64,000 nucleotides of DNA from Rhodospirillaceae bacterium (GCA_002709955.1 PAQY01000017.1:1-64000), one strand, 5' to 3'; shown: positions 34,372-43,738, numbered from the stretch's first letter. The notes: a model not told the origin generated them from the sequence alone. Numbers and translations are program-made.

Positions 34372-35235
34372 TTATTGTTGGGCGGCCGGCATTGGATTGC
34401 CGTCCATATCAAAGCGTTCAACAGTGGCCCCATTGATGGCCTCCTGAATGATACCGCGAACTTTGGCTTCCGCCAATTGTTCCCGAATGCGCGGCGCGAC
34501 TTCTTCAAAGCTGGGGGGCTGAATGTCCCGCTTGCCCTTCACCAGAATGACATGCCAGCCAAATTGGGTCTGGACCGGTTCTGCGGTGAATGTGTTGGGT
34601 TCCAGCGAAAAGGCGGCATCTTCGAACGGCTTCACATACTGGCCCTTGCGGCTCCAGCCATAGCTGCCGCCATTGCTAGCAGAGCCCGGATCCTGGGACA
34701 GTTCTTTGGCCAGTTCAGCAAAATCCTTACCCTCTGTGATCTGTTTGATGATCTCTTTGGCTTGATCTTCTGTTTCGACCAGAATGTGGCTGACATCGAC
34801 TTCCTGGCCGGGGGGCTGTTGTGCCAGCAGGGCGTCATAGCGGGCGCGAACTTCGGCATCATCGACCTGCTTTTCCGCTTCCTTGATGACATAGTAATTA
34901 TACAGCAATTCGTTTTCGACCTGCTTCAGGCGCGCTTGCAGTTCAGGGTCGTCCTGAACCCCGGCAGCCCGGGCCTTGTCGGCAATGACATGTCGGCCGA
35001 TCACTTCTTCCAACAGCAAGGGATAAATCCCCTGCATGCCGGCCCCTTGCACTTCCTTGGGCAAATCCTGGAAGAAATTCACCAATTCCGATTGCTTGAT
35101 TTCGGTGCCATTCACAATGGCGACGGTCTTGTCATCGGTTTGCGCGAAAGCGGGGGCAGTCCCGACAACGCTGAAGCCGCCAACCAGCACAGCGACGGAA
35201 AGTGTTGAACGAAGGGCGCTAAAAGAAAACGGCAT
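34372..35235 (-). CDS. Periplasmic peptidyl-prolyl isomerase (parvulin type)
   Basis: An exported foldase of about 287 residues. With the start at ATG 35235 (MPFSFSALRS) it has a signal peptide ending at APAFA|QTDD. A SurA/PpiD-like N-terminal chaperone region (about 40-140) leads to a parvulin domain (about 145-245) with VSHILVETEDQA, DFAELAKELSQDPGSASNGGSYGW and TQFGWHVILVKG. This PrsA/SurA-like enzyme helps fold outer-membrane or periplasmic proteins. The frame continues to 35328 but lacks a signal-like start there. It is divergent from secA, a fitting neighbour because both act on exported proteins. Confidence 0.87.
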   Translation of the reverse strand: MPFSFSALRSTLSVAVLVGGFSVVGTAPAFAQTDDKTVAIVNGTEIKQSELVNFFQDLPKEVQGAGMQGIYPLLLEEVIGRHVIADKARAAGVQDDPELQARLKQVENELLYNYYVIKEAEKQVDDAEVRARYDALLAQQPPGQEVDVSHILVETEDQAKEIIKQITEGKDFAELAKELSQDPGSASNGGSYGWSRKGQYVKPFEDAAFSLEPNTFTAEPVQTQFGWHVILVKGKRDIQPPSFEEVAPRIREQLAEAKVRGIIQEAINGATVERFDMDGNPMPAAQQ

Positions 35236-35363
35236 GATATCCTCATCAAAAGTGTCGCAGGGCAAAATTTCAGGACGGCGTTCCGACCTGATTTCGGGCG
35301 CACGAAACCATGTATAGCCGGGGATCACAAGCAGAACTGACGGACTCTTCAGGCAAGGGTACG

Positions 35364-35391
35364 TTGACAGAGCGGCATTGGACCCTTATCT
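35364..35391 (+). promoter_or_regulatory. Candidate sigma-70 promoter of secA
   Basis: TTGACA at 35364-35369, a perfect -35 consensus, and TTATCT at 35386-35391, 16 bases apart. Transcription from here would give a leader of about 85 bases before the ATG at 35485. That leader contains the inverted repeat ATCGGG/CCCGAT at 35406-35425. Confidence 0.5.
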
Positions 35392-35405
35392 CCAATCGCA
35401 GTGTC

Positions 35406-35425
35406 ATCGGGCCTGAAAACCCGAT
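35406..35425 (+). promoter_or_regulatory. Leader hairpin in front of secA
   Basis: ATCGGG (35406-35411) and CCCGAT (35420-35425) form a 6-bp perfect stem with an 8-base loop in the presumed 5' leader of secA, followed by a mildly T-rich stretch. It is short for a terminator. It could be an attenuator or RNA-stability hairpin; no SecM-like arrest peptide is visible. Confidence 0.35.
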
Positions 35426-35484
35426 TGTCTTTGTATCTTCACGCCCAGGGTTCTTCTGGCAAAAACTTGAAAGTGACGTCTTTC

Positions 35485-38256
35485 ATGCTCGGCGGCTTGC
35501 TTAAAAGCGTATTTGGGTCTGCGAATGACCGGACTGTTCGAATTCTGCGCAAGCGCGCTGAGGCGATCGGGGCCCTGGAAGAGGGGTTCAAGGCGCTGGA
35601 TGATGCTGCCCTGCAGGCGAAAACGGCAGAGTTCCGCAAGCGCCTAGCAGAGGGTGAAACCGAAGACGACATCCTGAATGAAGCTTTCGCAACGGTTCGA
35701 GAGGCCGCCCGGCGCGTTCTGGGCATGCGGCATTTTGACGTTCAACTGATCGGTGGGATGGTCCTGCACCAGGGCAAGATCGCGGAAATGAAAACCGGTG
35801 AGGGGAAAACCCTGGTCGCGACGCTTCCCGTTTATCTGAACGCCTTGTCGGGCAAGGGCGTGCATGTCGTCACGGTGAACGATTACCTGGCCCGTCGTGA
35901 CTCTGTCTGGATGGGTAAGATTTACGAATTTCTGGGCCTGACTGTTGGTGTCGTGGTGCCGGGTATCGATGAACACGCGCGCCAGCATGCCTATCGCTGT
36001 GACATCACCCATGCGACCAATAACGAGCTTGGCTTTGATTACCTGCGCGACAATCTGAAATTCCGGCTGGAACAGATGGCCCAGCGTGAACCAAATTTCG
36101 CGATCATCGATGAAGTTGACTCGATCCTGATCGATGAAGCGCGCACACCGCTGATTATTTCCGGCCCGACGGATGATTCATCGACCATGTATATGACGGT
36201 CGATGCGCTTATTCCGCATCTGACCCAGGATGATTACGAAAAAGATGAAAAACAGCGCGCCGTGACCCTGACCGATGAAGGGACGGAGCATATTGAAGCG
36301 CTGTTGCGGGAAAAGACCGACCTGTTGGGGGAAGGGGGCCTGTATGATGTACAGAACGTCACCGTCGTCCACCATGTGAACCAAGCCCTGCGCGCCCATA
36401 AGCTGTTTACCAAAGATATCGATTACATCGTCAAGGACAACAAGGTGATCATCATTGATGAATTCACCGGTCGGATGATGGAGGGGCGGCGCTATTCCGA
36501 AGGGCTGCACCAGGCCCTGGAAGCCAAGGAAAACGTGGCGATCCAGATGGAAAACCAAACCCTGGCATCTATCACATTCCAGAATTATTTCCGCATGTAT
36601 CCCAAGCTGGCGGGTATGACCGGGACGGCCCTGACAGAAGCGGGCGAATTTGCTGAAATCTATAGCCTGGATGTGGTGGATATCCCCACCAACAAGCCGA
36701 TGTCGCGTAAGGATAACGATGACGAGGTGTATCGCACCTCTGCGGAGCGCGACACGGCGGTGATCGAACAAATCGTTGCGTGCAATAAGAAAAAGCAGCC
36801 GGTTCTGGTCGGCACGGTTTCGATTGAGAAATCGGAAGACCTGGCCCGCCAATTGAAAAAGCGCGGGATCAAGCATCAGATCCTGAACGCCCGCCATCAC
36901 GAAAGCGAAGCCTTTATCATCGGCGAGGCTGGTGTGCCGGGCGCGGTGACCATCGCCACCAACATGGCCGGTCGCGGCACGGATATTCAGTTGGGCGGCA
37001 ATATGGAATTGCGGGTCCAGCGTGAATTGGACGGTATTGAGGACGAGGCGCTGATCGCCCAGAAGAAGCAGGAAATTCTGGACGATATTGCCGTCAAGAA
37101 TAAGGAAGTCCTGGCCGCAGGTGGCCTTTTCGTTCTGGGGACAGAGCGTCATGAAAGCCGCCGCATCGATAACCAGCTGCGCGGTCGCGCCGGTCGTCAG
37201 GGGGATCCAGGGGAATCGAAATTCTTCGTCAGTCTGGAAGACGACCTGATGCGCATTTTCGGGTCCGAGCGGATGGATGGCGTCCTGCGCAAGCTGGGCC
37301 TGGAAGAAGGGGAGGCAATCGTTCACCCCTGGGTCAACAAGGCGCTGGAAAAGGCGCAGTCCAAGGTTGAGGCGCGCAACTTCGAAATCCGCAAGCAATT
37401 GCTGAAATACGATGACGTGATGAACGATCAGCGCAAGGTGATCTTTGAACAGCGTAAAGACCTGATGCGGGACGAGGACGTGAATGAAACGATCCGCGAC
37501 ATGCGGGCCGAAACCATTGACGATGTCGTCAATCGCTGTGTGCCGGAGAAGGTATTGCCGGAAGAATGGGCGCTGGAATCCCTGCATGAGGAATGCCGTC
37601 GCCTGTTCGCCCTGGACCTGCCGATCGCCGAATGGGCGAAAGAGGAAGGTGTCGGGCACGCAGAATTCCGGGATCGGATCACGACCGCCGTGGAACGCAA
37701 AATGGCTGAAAAGGCCGCAAAATATGGTCCCGACGTGATGCGCATTGCGGAACGCAGCCTGTTGCTGCAACTGCTGGACAATGCCTGGAAGGACCACCTG
37801 CTGCAATTAGACCATCTGCGTCAGGGGATCGGTCTGCGGGCCTTTGCCCAGCGCGATCCGTTGAATGAATATAAAAGCGAAGCCTTCGCTTTGTTTGAAT
37901 CTTTGTTGGTTGGTCTGCGCGGCCAGGTAACCCAGGTGCTGTCGCATGTTGAATTGCGCACCAATGTCGAAGAGGCCATGGAAAAGCAGCGGCAGACAGA
38001 GTCTCAACAGGCGATTAAACCGGCGGCGGATGAAGATATCGCGCAGTTGAAAAGCCGCAGCCTGGCCAATTCCAGCCAGGCGCATTCAGACCGTCCATTG
38101 ACGGCGGAAACGGCACCGAAAGGCTATGTCCTGCACGAAGCAACGGGGCGCTATGTGCATCCGGGAGACCCCAACACCTGGGGTAAGATTCCGCGCAATG
38201 CGGCCTGTCCCTGTCAGTCGGGCAAGAAATATAAACAATGTCACGGTAAGGCCTGA
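35485..38256 (+). CDS. secA: Preprotein translocase ATPase SecA
   Basis: Motor ATPase of the Sec export pathway, about 923 residues from the ATG at 35485 ([15 protein letters not shown]), which matches the usual SecA N-terminus; the open frame extends to 35401. Walker A is GEGKT at 105-109, Walker B is [15 protein letters not shown], and DEAD-type motifs include [12 protein letters not shown] and [12 protein letters not shown]. The C-terminus carries the SEC-C zinc motif with [14 protein letters not shown], which binds SecB and phospholipid. The preceding linker is variable. It is divergent from the parvulin gene, and its stop overlaps the next gene's ATG by one base. Confidence 0.97.
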   Translation: MLGGLLKSVFGSANDRTVRILRKRAEAIGALEEGFKALDDAALQAKTAEFRKRLAEGETEDDILNEAFATVREAARRVLGMRHFDVQLIGGMVLHQGKIAEMKTGEGKTLVATLPVYLNALSGKGVHVVTVNDYLARRDSVWMGKIYEFLGLTVGVVVPGIDEHARQHAYRCDITHATNNELGFDYLRDNLKFRLEQMAQREPNFAIIDEVDSILIDEARTPLIISGPTDDSSTMYMTVDALIPHLTQDDYEKDEKQRAVTLTDEGTEHIEALLREKTDLLGEGGLYDVQNVTVVHHVNQALRAHKLFTKDIDYIVKDNKVIIIDEFTGRMMEGRRYSEGLHQALEAKENVAIQMENQTLASITFQNYFRMYPKLAGMTGTALTEAGEFAEIYSLDVVDIPTNKPMSRKDNDDEVYRTSAERDTAVIEQIVACNKKKQPVLVGTVSIEKSEDLARQLKKRGIKHQILNARHHESEAFIIGEAGVPGAVTIATNMAGRGTDIQLGGNMELRVQRELDGIEDEALIAQKKQEILDDIAVKNKEVLAAGGLFVLGTERHESRRIDNQLRGRAGRQGDPGESKFFVSLEDDLMRIFGSERMDGVLRKLGLEEGEAIVHPWVNKALEKAQSKVEARNFEIRKQLLKYDDVMNDQRKVIFEQRKDLMRDEDVNETIRDMRAETIDDVVNRCVPEKVLPEEWALESLHEECRRLFALDLPIAEWAKEEGVGHAEFRDRITTAVERKMAEKAAKYGPDVMRIAERSLLLQLLDNAWKDHLLQLDHLRQGIGLRAFAQRDPLNEYKSEAFALFESLLVGLRGQVTQVLSHVELRTNVEEAMEKQRQTESQQAIKPAADEDIAQLKSRSLANSSQAHSDRPLTAETAPKGYVLHEATGRYVHPGDPNTWGKIPRNAACPCQSGKKYKQCHGKA

Positions 38257-38846
38257 TGGGCGGGGCGGCGACGAAAATTGCCGCACTGACCCAGGATGCC
38301 CTTGCGGCCTATCAGTCCGGCGATCTGAAACGCGCCGAAACGCTGTTTAAGAAAGCAGCAGGCGCGCCCACCGCCCCAGCCCAGACCGCCTATAATTTTG
38401 CTGTCTTCCTGCGCCGGGAAGGGCGAGGGAAGGAAGCGCTTTATTGGCTGGATCGCTGCCTGCGGTCTGTGCCGGACCATAAGAATGCAGGGATCGAGCG
38501 CGGCTTGGCCTTGATCGATCTGGGTCAATTGGATCAGGCGATCGACTGCCTTCACTCCTTTCCAGATGACTTTGATGCTCTGCGCGGCCTTTCCGTCGCG
38601 GCTTTCAAGCGTGGACATTGGGATAAAGCGGTCACTGCGGTTCAGGGCTTGGGTGCGCAGGCGACTGCAGAAGATCATCTGCTGCGAATTCGTGCCCTGG
38701 CTGAACTGGATCGCCTGGACGACGCAGAGGCTGCAGGGAATGCCTTGGGGGCACAACGGGCAGATTTACGGGCGGATATATCCAAGGCCCTTACGCGACG
38801 CTCAAAAGGGCGATTTAGCCTGATAGAACATCAAGCAAGGGCGTGA
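38256..38846 (+). CDS. TPR-like hypothetical protein coupled to secA
   Basis: A 196-residue soluble protein starting at the last base of the secA stop, so translation is probably coupled. It has TPR-like helix pairs: AYQSGDLKRAETLFKKAAGAPTAPAQTAYNFAVFL, GKEALYWLDRCLRSVPDHKNAGIERGLALIDLGQ, and LDDAEAAGNALG. No catalytic motif is visible. Being the only gene directly linked to secA it may aid export or simply share the transcript. I cannot assign a family. Confidence 0.68.
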   Translation: MGGAATKIAALTQDALAAYQSGDLKRAETLFKKAAGAPTAPAQTAYNFAVFLRREGRGKEALYWLDRCLRSVPDHKNAGIERGLALIDLGQLDQAIDCLHSFPDDFDALRGLSVAAFKRGHWDKAVTAVQGLGAQATAEDHLLRIRALAELDRLDDAEAAGNALGAQRADLRADISKALTRRSKGRFSLIEHQARA

Positions 38847-38868
38847 TGGCTTCGCGCCGTAATAAGGT

Positions 38869-39576
38869 CTAATGATCTGAGGCGCGGTGGTTTTTGCGAT
38901 ATCCGCCGCGTGCCTCACCAATCAGATCCAGCGTTTCTTCGACCTGATCGGCATGCGGTCCTTCTAGGATTTCGAACTGTGCGGTCATGGCGCGGGGCAC
39001 GGGCCACAGCTGGGCGACAGGCGTGCCCTTTGGCAGGATTCCCGTCCAATTGCGGTCGCGCCATAGGGCCGGGAAATGCACGAAGCCATGATTGAAGGCG
39101 TCGCAATCAACCAATCCGGTCAAGGTCTGGAAAGGCAGATCCAGTCGGTTCACCGGATGGGTGAACAGTACCGACCAGCCTTTTGGAACCTCAACCGTCC
39201 AGGCGGAATTGAATTTCAACGCGGCCATGCCGGGCTCAACAAAGGGTACGCCATCCAACTGGGCGGAGGGATGCCAGGAAAGTGGCGCGCGCGTCAATCG
39301 GTCCAGTTTGCTGACGGGCAGGTCCCAATCCCAGGAAAAGGTCAGTCCTGCCTGCACCGTAACATCACATAACAGCGGCATCAGCCAACCGCCGCCCATG
39401 GCGTCCAGAAAGGGCGGGCATTGTTTCACAGTCCGCATATCCTGACCCAGCAGCGCGCTGTGGGCTTGTGCGGGCATGGTCTTCAGCCAGTCGGGCAACC
39501 CCTGTCGCCCCGGAATGGGCCGGGGCAGCACGTCCTGCCATTCAGGCGGGCACCGGAAGGTGATGTCTATGCTCAC
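38869..39576 (-). CDS. Conserved hypothetical protein, phage/marine-type family
   Basis: 235 residues from a GTG start at 39576. The sequence is Trp/Pro-rich, with GLPDWLKTMPAQAH, TVKQCPPFLDAMGGGWLMPLLCDV, SAWTVEVPKGWSVLFTHPVNRLDLPF, HFPALWRDRNWTGILPKGTPVAQLWPV and an ending with DLIGEARGGYRKNHR. From memory this resembles uncharacterised proteins found in marine bacteria and in some tailed phages of cyanobacteria. I cannot confirm that, and no function is known. It is convergent to the secA-linked TPR gene and lies 12 bp upstream of the polyamine-type transporter genes' 3' end. Confidence 0.6.
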   Translation of the reverse strand: MSIDITFRCPPEWQDVLPRPIPGRQGLPDWLKTMPAQAHSALLGQDMRTVKQCPPFLDAMGGGWLMPLLCDVTVQAGLTFSWDWDLPVSKLDRLTRAPLSWHPSAQLDGVPFVEPGMAALKFNSAWTVEVPKGWSVLFTHPVNRLDLPFQTLTGLVDCDAFNHGFVHFPALWRDRNWTGILPKGTPVAQLWPVPRAMTAQFEILEGPHADQVEETLDLIGEARGGYRKNHRASDH

Positions 39577-39587
39577 AGCGGGTCTGA

Positions 39588-40406
39588 TTATCCCAAGGCG
39601 GCGCGGCGTTGTTTTTCCCGTTCTTTCTGGATCGTATAGAGCGTCGCGGCGATGACGGTCAGGATCACGAAAAGAACCCCGATCACATTGATAACCGGTG
39701 ACAGGCCAAAACGGAAGCGTGAGCCTATCTCTGTTACCAATGTCCAGTCTCCGCCGACGGCGAATATGGTCGTGTTATAGTTTTCAATCGATTGCAGGAA
39801 GCCAATAACAGCCCCGGTAATCAGTGTGGGGGCCAGAAAAGGGACGGTGATCCGGCGGAACATGAAAAAACTGGAGGCACCCAGATCCAGGGCGGCCTCT
39901 TCCAGAACGCGGTCCTGTCGCTGCAACCGCGCCATGAACAAAAGCATGGAATAAGAGGCGATAAAGCTGCTCTGGGCCAGGACTGTCAGGAACAACCCAC
40001 CTGGCACATCGACCCGCCCCCAAAAGATCAGCGTCGAAATCCCCAGAATAATGCCGGGAATCAGCAGGGGGGAGACCAGAACGGCGTAAAGGACATTGGT
40101 ATAGCGGCTTTGCAGACGTGTCAGGATCAGTGCCCCTGACAGGCCCAATGGCAGGGACAGCCCAACAACGCCCAATGCAACCAGCACGGAGTTCACGATC
40201 CCTTGCAGAATGCGATCATCCTGCGCCAATTCCCCGAACCAGTGCAGGGTCCAGCCACGCCATTGTGTGACAGATGGATATTCATAGGAATTAAAGGCAG
40301 CCAGTGACATCACCAACAACGGGGCGAACAGGTAGACAAAAAATACCGCCATATAAATCTTCAAAATCAGGCCCGACAGTCCGGGTCCATTGGATTGCGT
40401 GCTCAT
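39588..40406 (-). CDS. potC: ABC transporter permease, PotC-like
   Basis: A 272-residue inner-membrane permease of the spermidine/putrescine type (BPD_transp_1). Six hydrophobic helices are visible. The cytoplasmic EAA-like loop that docks the ATPase is EEAALDLGASSFFMFRRITVPFLAPTLI. The conserved first-helix region AVFFVYLFAPLLVMSLAAFNSYEYPSVTQWRGWTLHWF is characteristic of PotC/PotI. It is the last gene of the leftward binding protein-ATPase-permease-permease cluster, 11 bp after the PotB-like gene. Substrate specificity for polyamines is inferred from family resemblance. Confidence 0.85.
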   Translation of the reverse strand: MSTQSNGPGLSGLILKIYMAVFFVYLFAPLLVMSLAAFNSYEYPSVTQWRGWTLHWFGELAQDDRILQGIVNSVLVALGVVGLSLPLGLSGALILTRLQSRYTNVLYAVLVSPLLIPGIILGISTLIFWGRVDVPGGLFLTVLAQSSFIASYSMLLFMARLQRQDRVLEEAALDLGASSFFMFRRITVPFLAPTLITGAVIGFLQSIENYNTTIFAVGGDWTLVTEIGSRFRFGLSPVINVIGVLFVILTVIAATLYTIQKEREKQRRAALG

Positions 40407-40417
40407 CCCATCGTCCC

Positions 40418-41452
40418 CTATTTCGAAATGTCGCGAATGCCGACTTTAAAGACCTTCATCATGATCAGGATAAAGGCCAGACAGACCAGAACCAGGCTGA
40501 AGGCATAGGCTGCGCCCACATTCCAATTCTGGGTTTCGAAGAACTGTCGATAGATCAATTGCGAGAACCAGTCGCCTGATTTCCCCCGTGTCATGATCTG
40601 GGGCACGGAATAGGAGCCGACAGACAACATGAAGGTCATGATGCACCCCACGGCGATGCCGGGCTTGGCATGGGGCAGGACCACGCGCCAATGGGTCAGG
40701 AACACCGACCCACCCAGATCTTGCGCCGCCTCCAGCTGGTTTTTATCCAGCGTCTCGACGGTGTTGTAGATCGGGAAAATCATGAACAGGACATAGGCGT
40801 AAATCAGGGCGACAAAGACAGAGCCCGGATATTCCAGGAAGGGAATCCAAGTCTTGTCAGCAAAACTGACCACCCCCATCCAGGCCAGCAAACTGTTGAT
40901 AACCCCCTGATAATCCAGGATCATCAACCATGCATAAACCCGCAGCAATTCATTGATGGCATAGGGAATAATCAGCCCCAGCATCAACAGCGCGGCGCGC
41001 TGAGGGGTCGCCAGCTTGGCGATGGTGAAGGCAACCGGATAACAGACGGCAAAGGCCAGTACCGTGACCGCCAGGGCGTAAAAAATGCTTTTCACGAAGA
41101 TAGAGAAATGCAGTGAGGACATGCGGGTATAATTCTGCAACCCGTATTCTCTGGGCGGGTCGGTTTCCTGGGCTTCCAGGGTGGCGATTTCCTCTTTCAG
41201 GGTGTCGATCTTTTCCTGCACGGCGGGGTTGGTATCGCCTGTCGCCTGTTGCGCATCGTATTCCAGCAGGCCCAGATCAGAATAGGCGCGGTCGATCTTC
41301 ATACCCAACTGGTCGTCTTTATCGATGGACCACAAAGATTGATCCAGCATGAAGGCCTGCGGCAAGATAATCAGCAGCAACAGCCAGAATGCCGTCAGGG
41401 TTACGAAAATGCCGGTCAGACCCTTCCCATAACTGCGGATCAGGCTATTCAT
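40418..41452 (-). CDS. potB: ABC transporter permease, PotB-like, with periplasmic insertion
   Basis: A 344-residue permease of the PotB/PotH type. After the first helix (about 14-36) there is a hydrophilic segment at about 42-105 with heptad-like Leu/Ile/Glu spacing (PAVQEKIDTLKEEIATLEAQE), predicted as a periplasmic helical hairpin or coiled coil and longer than in the homologues I recall. The remaining helices and the EAA loop (QLEAAQDLGGSVFLTHWRVVLPHAKPGIA) are standard. The start overlaps the ATPase gene's end by 8 bp (41445-41452). Confidence 0.86.
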   Translation of the reverse strand: MNSLIRSYGKGLTGIFVTLTAFWLLLLIILPQAFMLDQSLWSIDKDDQLGMKIDRAYSDLGLLEYDAQQATGDTNPAVQEKIDTLKEEIATLEAQETDPPREYGLQNYTRMSSLHFSIFVKSIFYALAVTVLAFAVCYPVAFTIAKLATPQRAALLMLGLIIPYAINELLRVYAWLMILDYQGVINSLLAWMGVVSFADKTWIPFLEYPGSVFVALIYAYVLFMIFPIYNTVETLDKNQLEAAQDLGGSVFLTHWRVVLPHAKPGIAVGCIMTFMLSVGSYSVPQIMTRGKSGDWFSQLIYRQFFETQNWNVGAAYAFSLVLVCLAFILIMMKVFKVGIRDISK

Positions 41453-42527
41453 CGCTTAATTCCCCCGATCGCATGACGATGGCGTCGGATGCGTTGAACC
41501 CGATCTTCGCGCGGCCTTCCAGTTCCTTGTGCTGACCCAGATTGGCTTCATGGACGATGATGGAACCCGTATCGCTCTTGAAGAACAGGTTGACGAAGGC
41601 CCCTTCCAGATCACGGCGCTCAAAATCCACTTCGAAGGTATTGTCCAGGGCTGCCCCGTTCAGCAGCTTTGTGCGTTCTGGTCGCACGAAGACCATCGCC
41701 TTATCGCCGATGGTTGCTTTGTCCTGATTGATGCCGCGAATGGCCCCCTGTTGGGTCTCGACAATGGCAAACCCGTCCTGGATATGGGAAATCTTTCCCT
41801 CCAGCACGTTGTTTTCACCAACAAAGGTCGCCACAAAGGGTGTCCGGGGATGGGCATAGAGATTATCGACCGTATCAACCTGTTCCACCACCCCGGCCTT
41901 CATCACAGCGATGCGGTCGGACATGGTCAGGGCTTCGCCTTGATCATGGGTGATGAAGATGAAGGTAACGCCGGTTTTGCGCTGAATTTCCTTTAATTCC
42001 GCGCGCATATACTGGCGCAGCTTCAGGTCCAGGGCGGATAAGGGCTCGTCCAGCAACAGCACCGCTGGCTCCACCGCCAGGGCGCGGGCGATGGCGACGC
42101 GCTGTTTCTGTCCGCCGGATAATTCATTGGGGGTTTTTTCCTCATGCCCCTGCAGCCCGACCAGCGCCATTAGTTCATAGGCACGGTCTCGACGCTTGGC
42201 CTTGGCAACGCCTCGGGCTTCCAGTCCAAAGGCGACATTCTCCCAATTGCTCATCAGGGGAAACAGGGCAAGATTCTGAAAAATCAGCGCTGTCGGGCGT
42301 TTTGCCGGCCCGATGCCGTTCATCTGTTCCCCACCGATCAGGACCCGGCCTTCGCTGGGATCGATAAATCCTGAAACCATGCGCAGGATTGTCGTCTTAC
42401 CGCATCCTGACGGCCCCAGGATCGAAAAGAATTCTCCTGCGTTGATTGTCAGGTTGGTTTGCTGGACGGCTGTGAAGCTTCCAAAACGCATCACAACATC
42501 TTCCAGACGAACGTCTTTTCCGCGCAT
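41445..42527 (-). CDS. potA: ABC transporter ATP-binding protein, PotA-like
   Basis: A 360-residue ATPase that powers the PotB/PotC-like permeases. Walker A is GPSGCGKTT, the signature LSGGQKQRVAIARAL, Walker B LLLDEPLSALD, and the switch His is in FITHDQGEALT. The C-terminal part (about 240-355) is a TOBE-type regulatory domain as in PotA and FbpC. It follows the binding-protein gene after a gap containing a strong hairpin with T-tract, and it overlaps potB by 8 bp. Confidence 0.92.
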   Translation of the reverse strand: MRGKDVRLEDVVMRFGSFTAVQQTNLTINAGEFFSILGPSGCGKTTILRMVSGFIDPSEGRVLIGGEQMNGIGPAKRPTALIFQNLALFPLMSNWENVAFGLEARGVAKAKRRDRAYELMALVGLQGHEEKTPNELSGGQKQRVAIARALAVEPAVLLLDEPLSALDLKLRQYMRAELKEIQRKTGVTFIFITHDQGEALTMSDRIAVMKAGVVEQVDTVDNLYAHPRTPFVATFVGENNVLEGKISHIQDGFAIVETQQGAIRGINQDKATIGDKAMVFVRPERTKLLNGAALDNTFEVDFERRDLEGAFVNLFFKSDTGSIIVHEANLGQHKELEGRAKIGFNASDAIVMRSGELSDE

Positions 42528-42555
42528 AAAAGCCCCCCAAATCTAAGAAAGTGAC

Positions 42556-42599
42556 AAAAGAAAACGGGGTCCAGGCGTTATAAAATTGCCTGGACCCCG
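42556..42599 (-). terminator. Hairpin with T-tract between binding-protein and ATPase genes
   Basis: A 12-bp perfect stem (42565-42576 with 42588-42599) and an 11-base loop are followed on the minus strand by TTTTCTTTT. This is a textbook intrinsic terminator, 12 bases after the binding-protein stop and 29 bases before the ATPase start. Because all four transporter genes point the same way, it probably acts as a partial terminator that gives more binding protein than membrane components. Confidence 0.88.
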
Positions 42600-42610
42600 A
42601 AAAGGACGCG

Positions 42611-43738
42611 TTAAGAATTGGTGATTTTCTCTACATATTCCTGACGCAGAGAGGCGAAGTATGGGGTGTCAGCCTGCCACCACCACAGATTTGCCAGGGC
42701 GGCATCTGTGTAAACTTCGTTGAACTGCTTCTGGTATTCGTCACCAGCAAAGTCCGCAGCGCCTTTCACAGCAGAGTTATAGCCGGTGTTCATCGCGAAC
42801 ATGCCGCCCATTTCTGGTTCCAGCATGGCGTTGATGAAGGCATAGGCCTGGTCGGTATTGGCTGCGCCGGACGTCACACCCATGGAATCCATCCAGGTGA
42901 TCCCGCCTTCTTTCGGCATGCGGTATTTCCATTTGGCGTTTTCGCGGTTCAGCAACAGGCCGGTCGTGTCCCAGGTCTGACCGATGATCGCACCGGAATC
43001 GGTGAAAGCAGAGGTTGCTTCCGTTGCATTGTTCCAGAAAGCCGCGATGTTTTCTTTGTGATCCAGGATGAATTTGGTGCAGGCATCCCAGACACGGCGG
43101 GCATCTTCTTCAGACTTGTACAGGTCCAAGGCACGGTTCGAAGGAACTTCGCCAATGGCGTCCAGATAAATTGCAACGCCCATGATCGCGGATTTCTGAC
43201 GGAAGGCGGATCCGCCTTTTGCTTCTGGAACCCACAAGGAGCCATAGGAAACATCGGCATCGCTCATCGGCATCTTTTCAGAATCGAAGGTGATTGCTTC
43301 CGTGCCCCAGTCGAACGGCAGCAGATAGCGCTTGCCGCGATAGGTCGCACCCAGATTGAAAGAATCACGGACCATCGACGGGATGATGTTGTCCATGTTG
43401 ACCTTGCTTTCGTCCAGCGGGGCCAACAGGTTGTCTGGATAATAGTTCGGGCCGTTGGTGATGGATGGGAAGATCACGTCGAACCCTTTTCCACCCGCAG
43501 CGCGCAGTTTGTTTTCGGCTTCGTCGTTTGACCCATAGGTCGACAGGTTGATTTTGATCCCGGTGTCGCCTTCAAATTTCTGGATCATGTTTTCTTTGAT
43601 ATAGTCACCCCAGGCATAGACATCGACCTGCCCGGAGGAGGCCAGGGCGTCATGGGCGCGCAGGATCGCGGGCGCGGCAATCGCCACGGCGGTCGCAGCG
43701 GCAGAGCTTTTCAGCAGGGAACGGCGAGTAACAGACAT
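42611..43738 (-). CDS. potD: Extracellular polyamine-type solute-binding protein
   Basis: Periplasmic substrate-binding protein of about 375 residues from the Met at 43738 (MSVTRRSLLK); the open frame extends to 43762. The N-terminus has a twin-arginine motif TRRSLLKSS, a hydrophobic AAATAVAIAAPAIL and a likely cleavage after DALA, so Tat export is probable; this is unusual for PotD, which normally uses Sec. The mature protein resembles PotD/PotF (VDVYAWGDYIKENMIQKFE, GFDVIFPSITNGPNYY, WDTTGLLLNRE). The ligand is inferred to be a polyamine, but related proteins bind other cations or amino-acid derivatives. It is the first gene of the transporter unit. Confidence 0.86.
   Translation of the reverse strand: MSVTRRSLLKSSAAATAVAIAAPAILRAHDALASSGQVDVYAWGDYIKENMIQKFEGDTGIKINLSTYGSNDEAENKLRAAGGKGFDVIFPSITNGPNYYPDNLLAPLDESKVNMDNIIPSMVRDSFNLGATYRGKRYLLPFDWGTEAITFDSEKMPMSDADVSYGSLWVPEAKGGSAFRQKSAIMGVAIYLDAIGEVPSNRALDLYKSEEDARRVWDACTKFILDHKENIAAFWNNATEATSAFTDSGAIIGQTWDTTGLLLNRENAKWKYRMPKEGGITWMDSMGVTSGAANTDQAYAFINAMLEPEMGGMFAMNTGYNSAVKGAADFAGDEYQKQFNEVYTDAALANLWWWQADTPYFASLRQEYVEKITNS

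Noticed and set aside
36178-37806. Long minus-strand frame (about 542 codons) inside secA
   Set aside because: Antisense to the conserved secA motor domains, with no recognised motif; a frame shadow.
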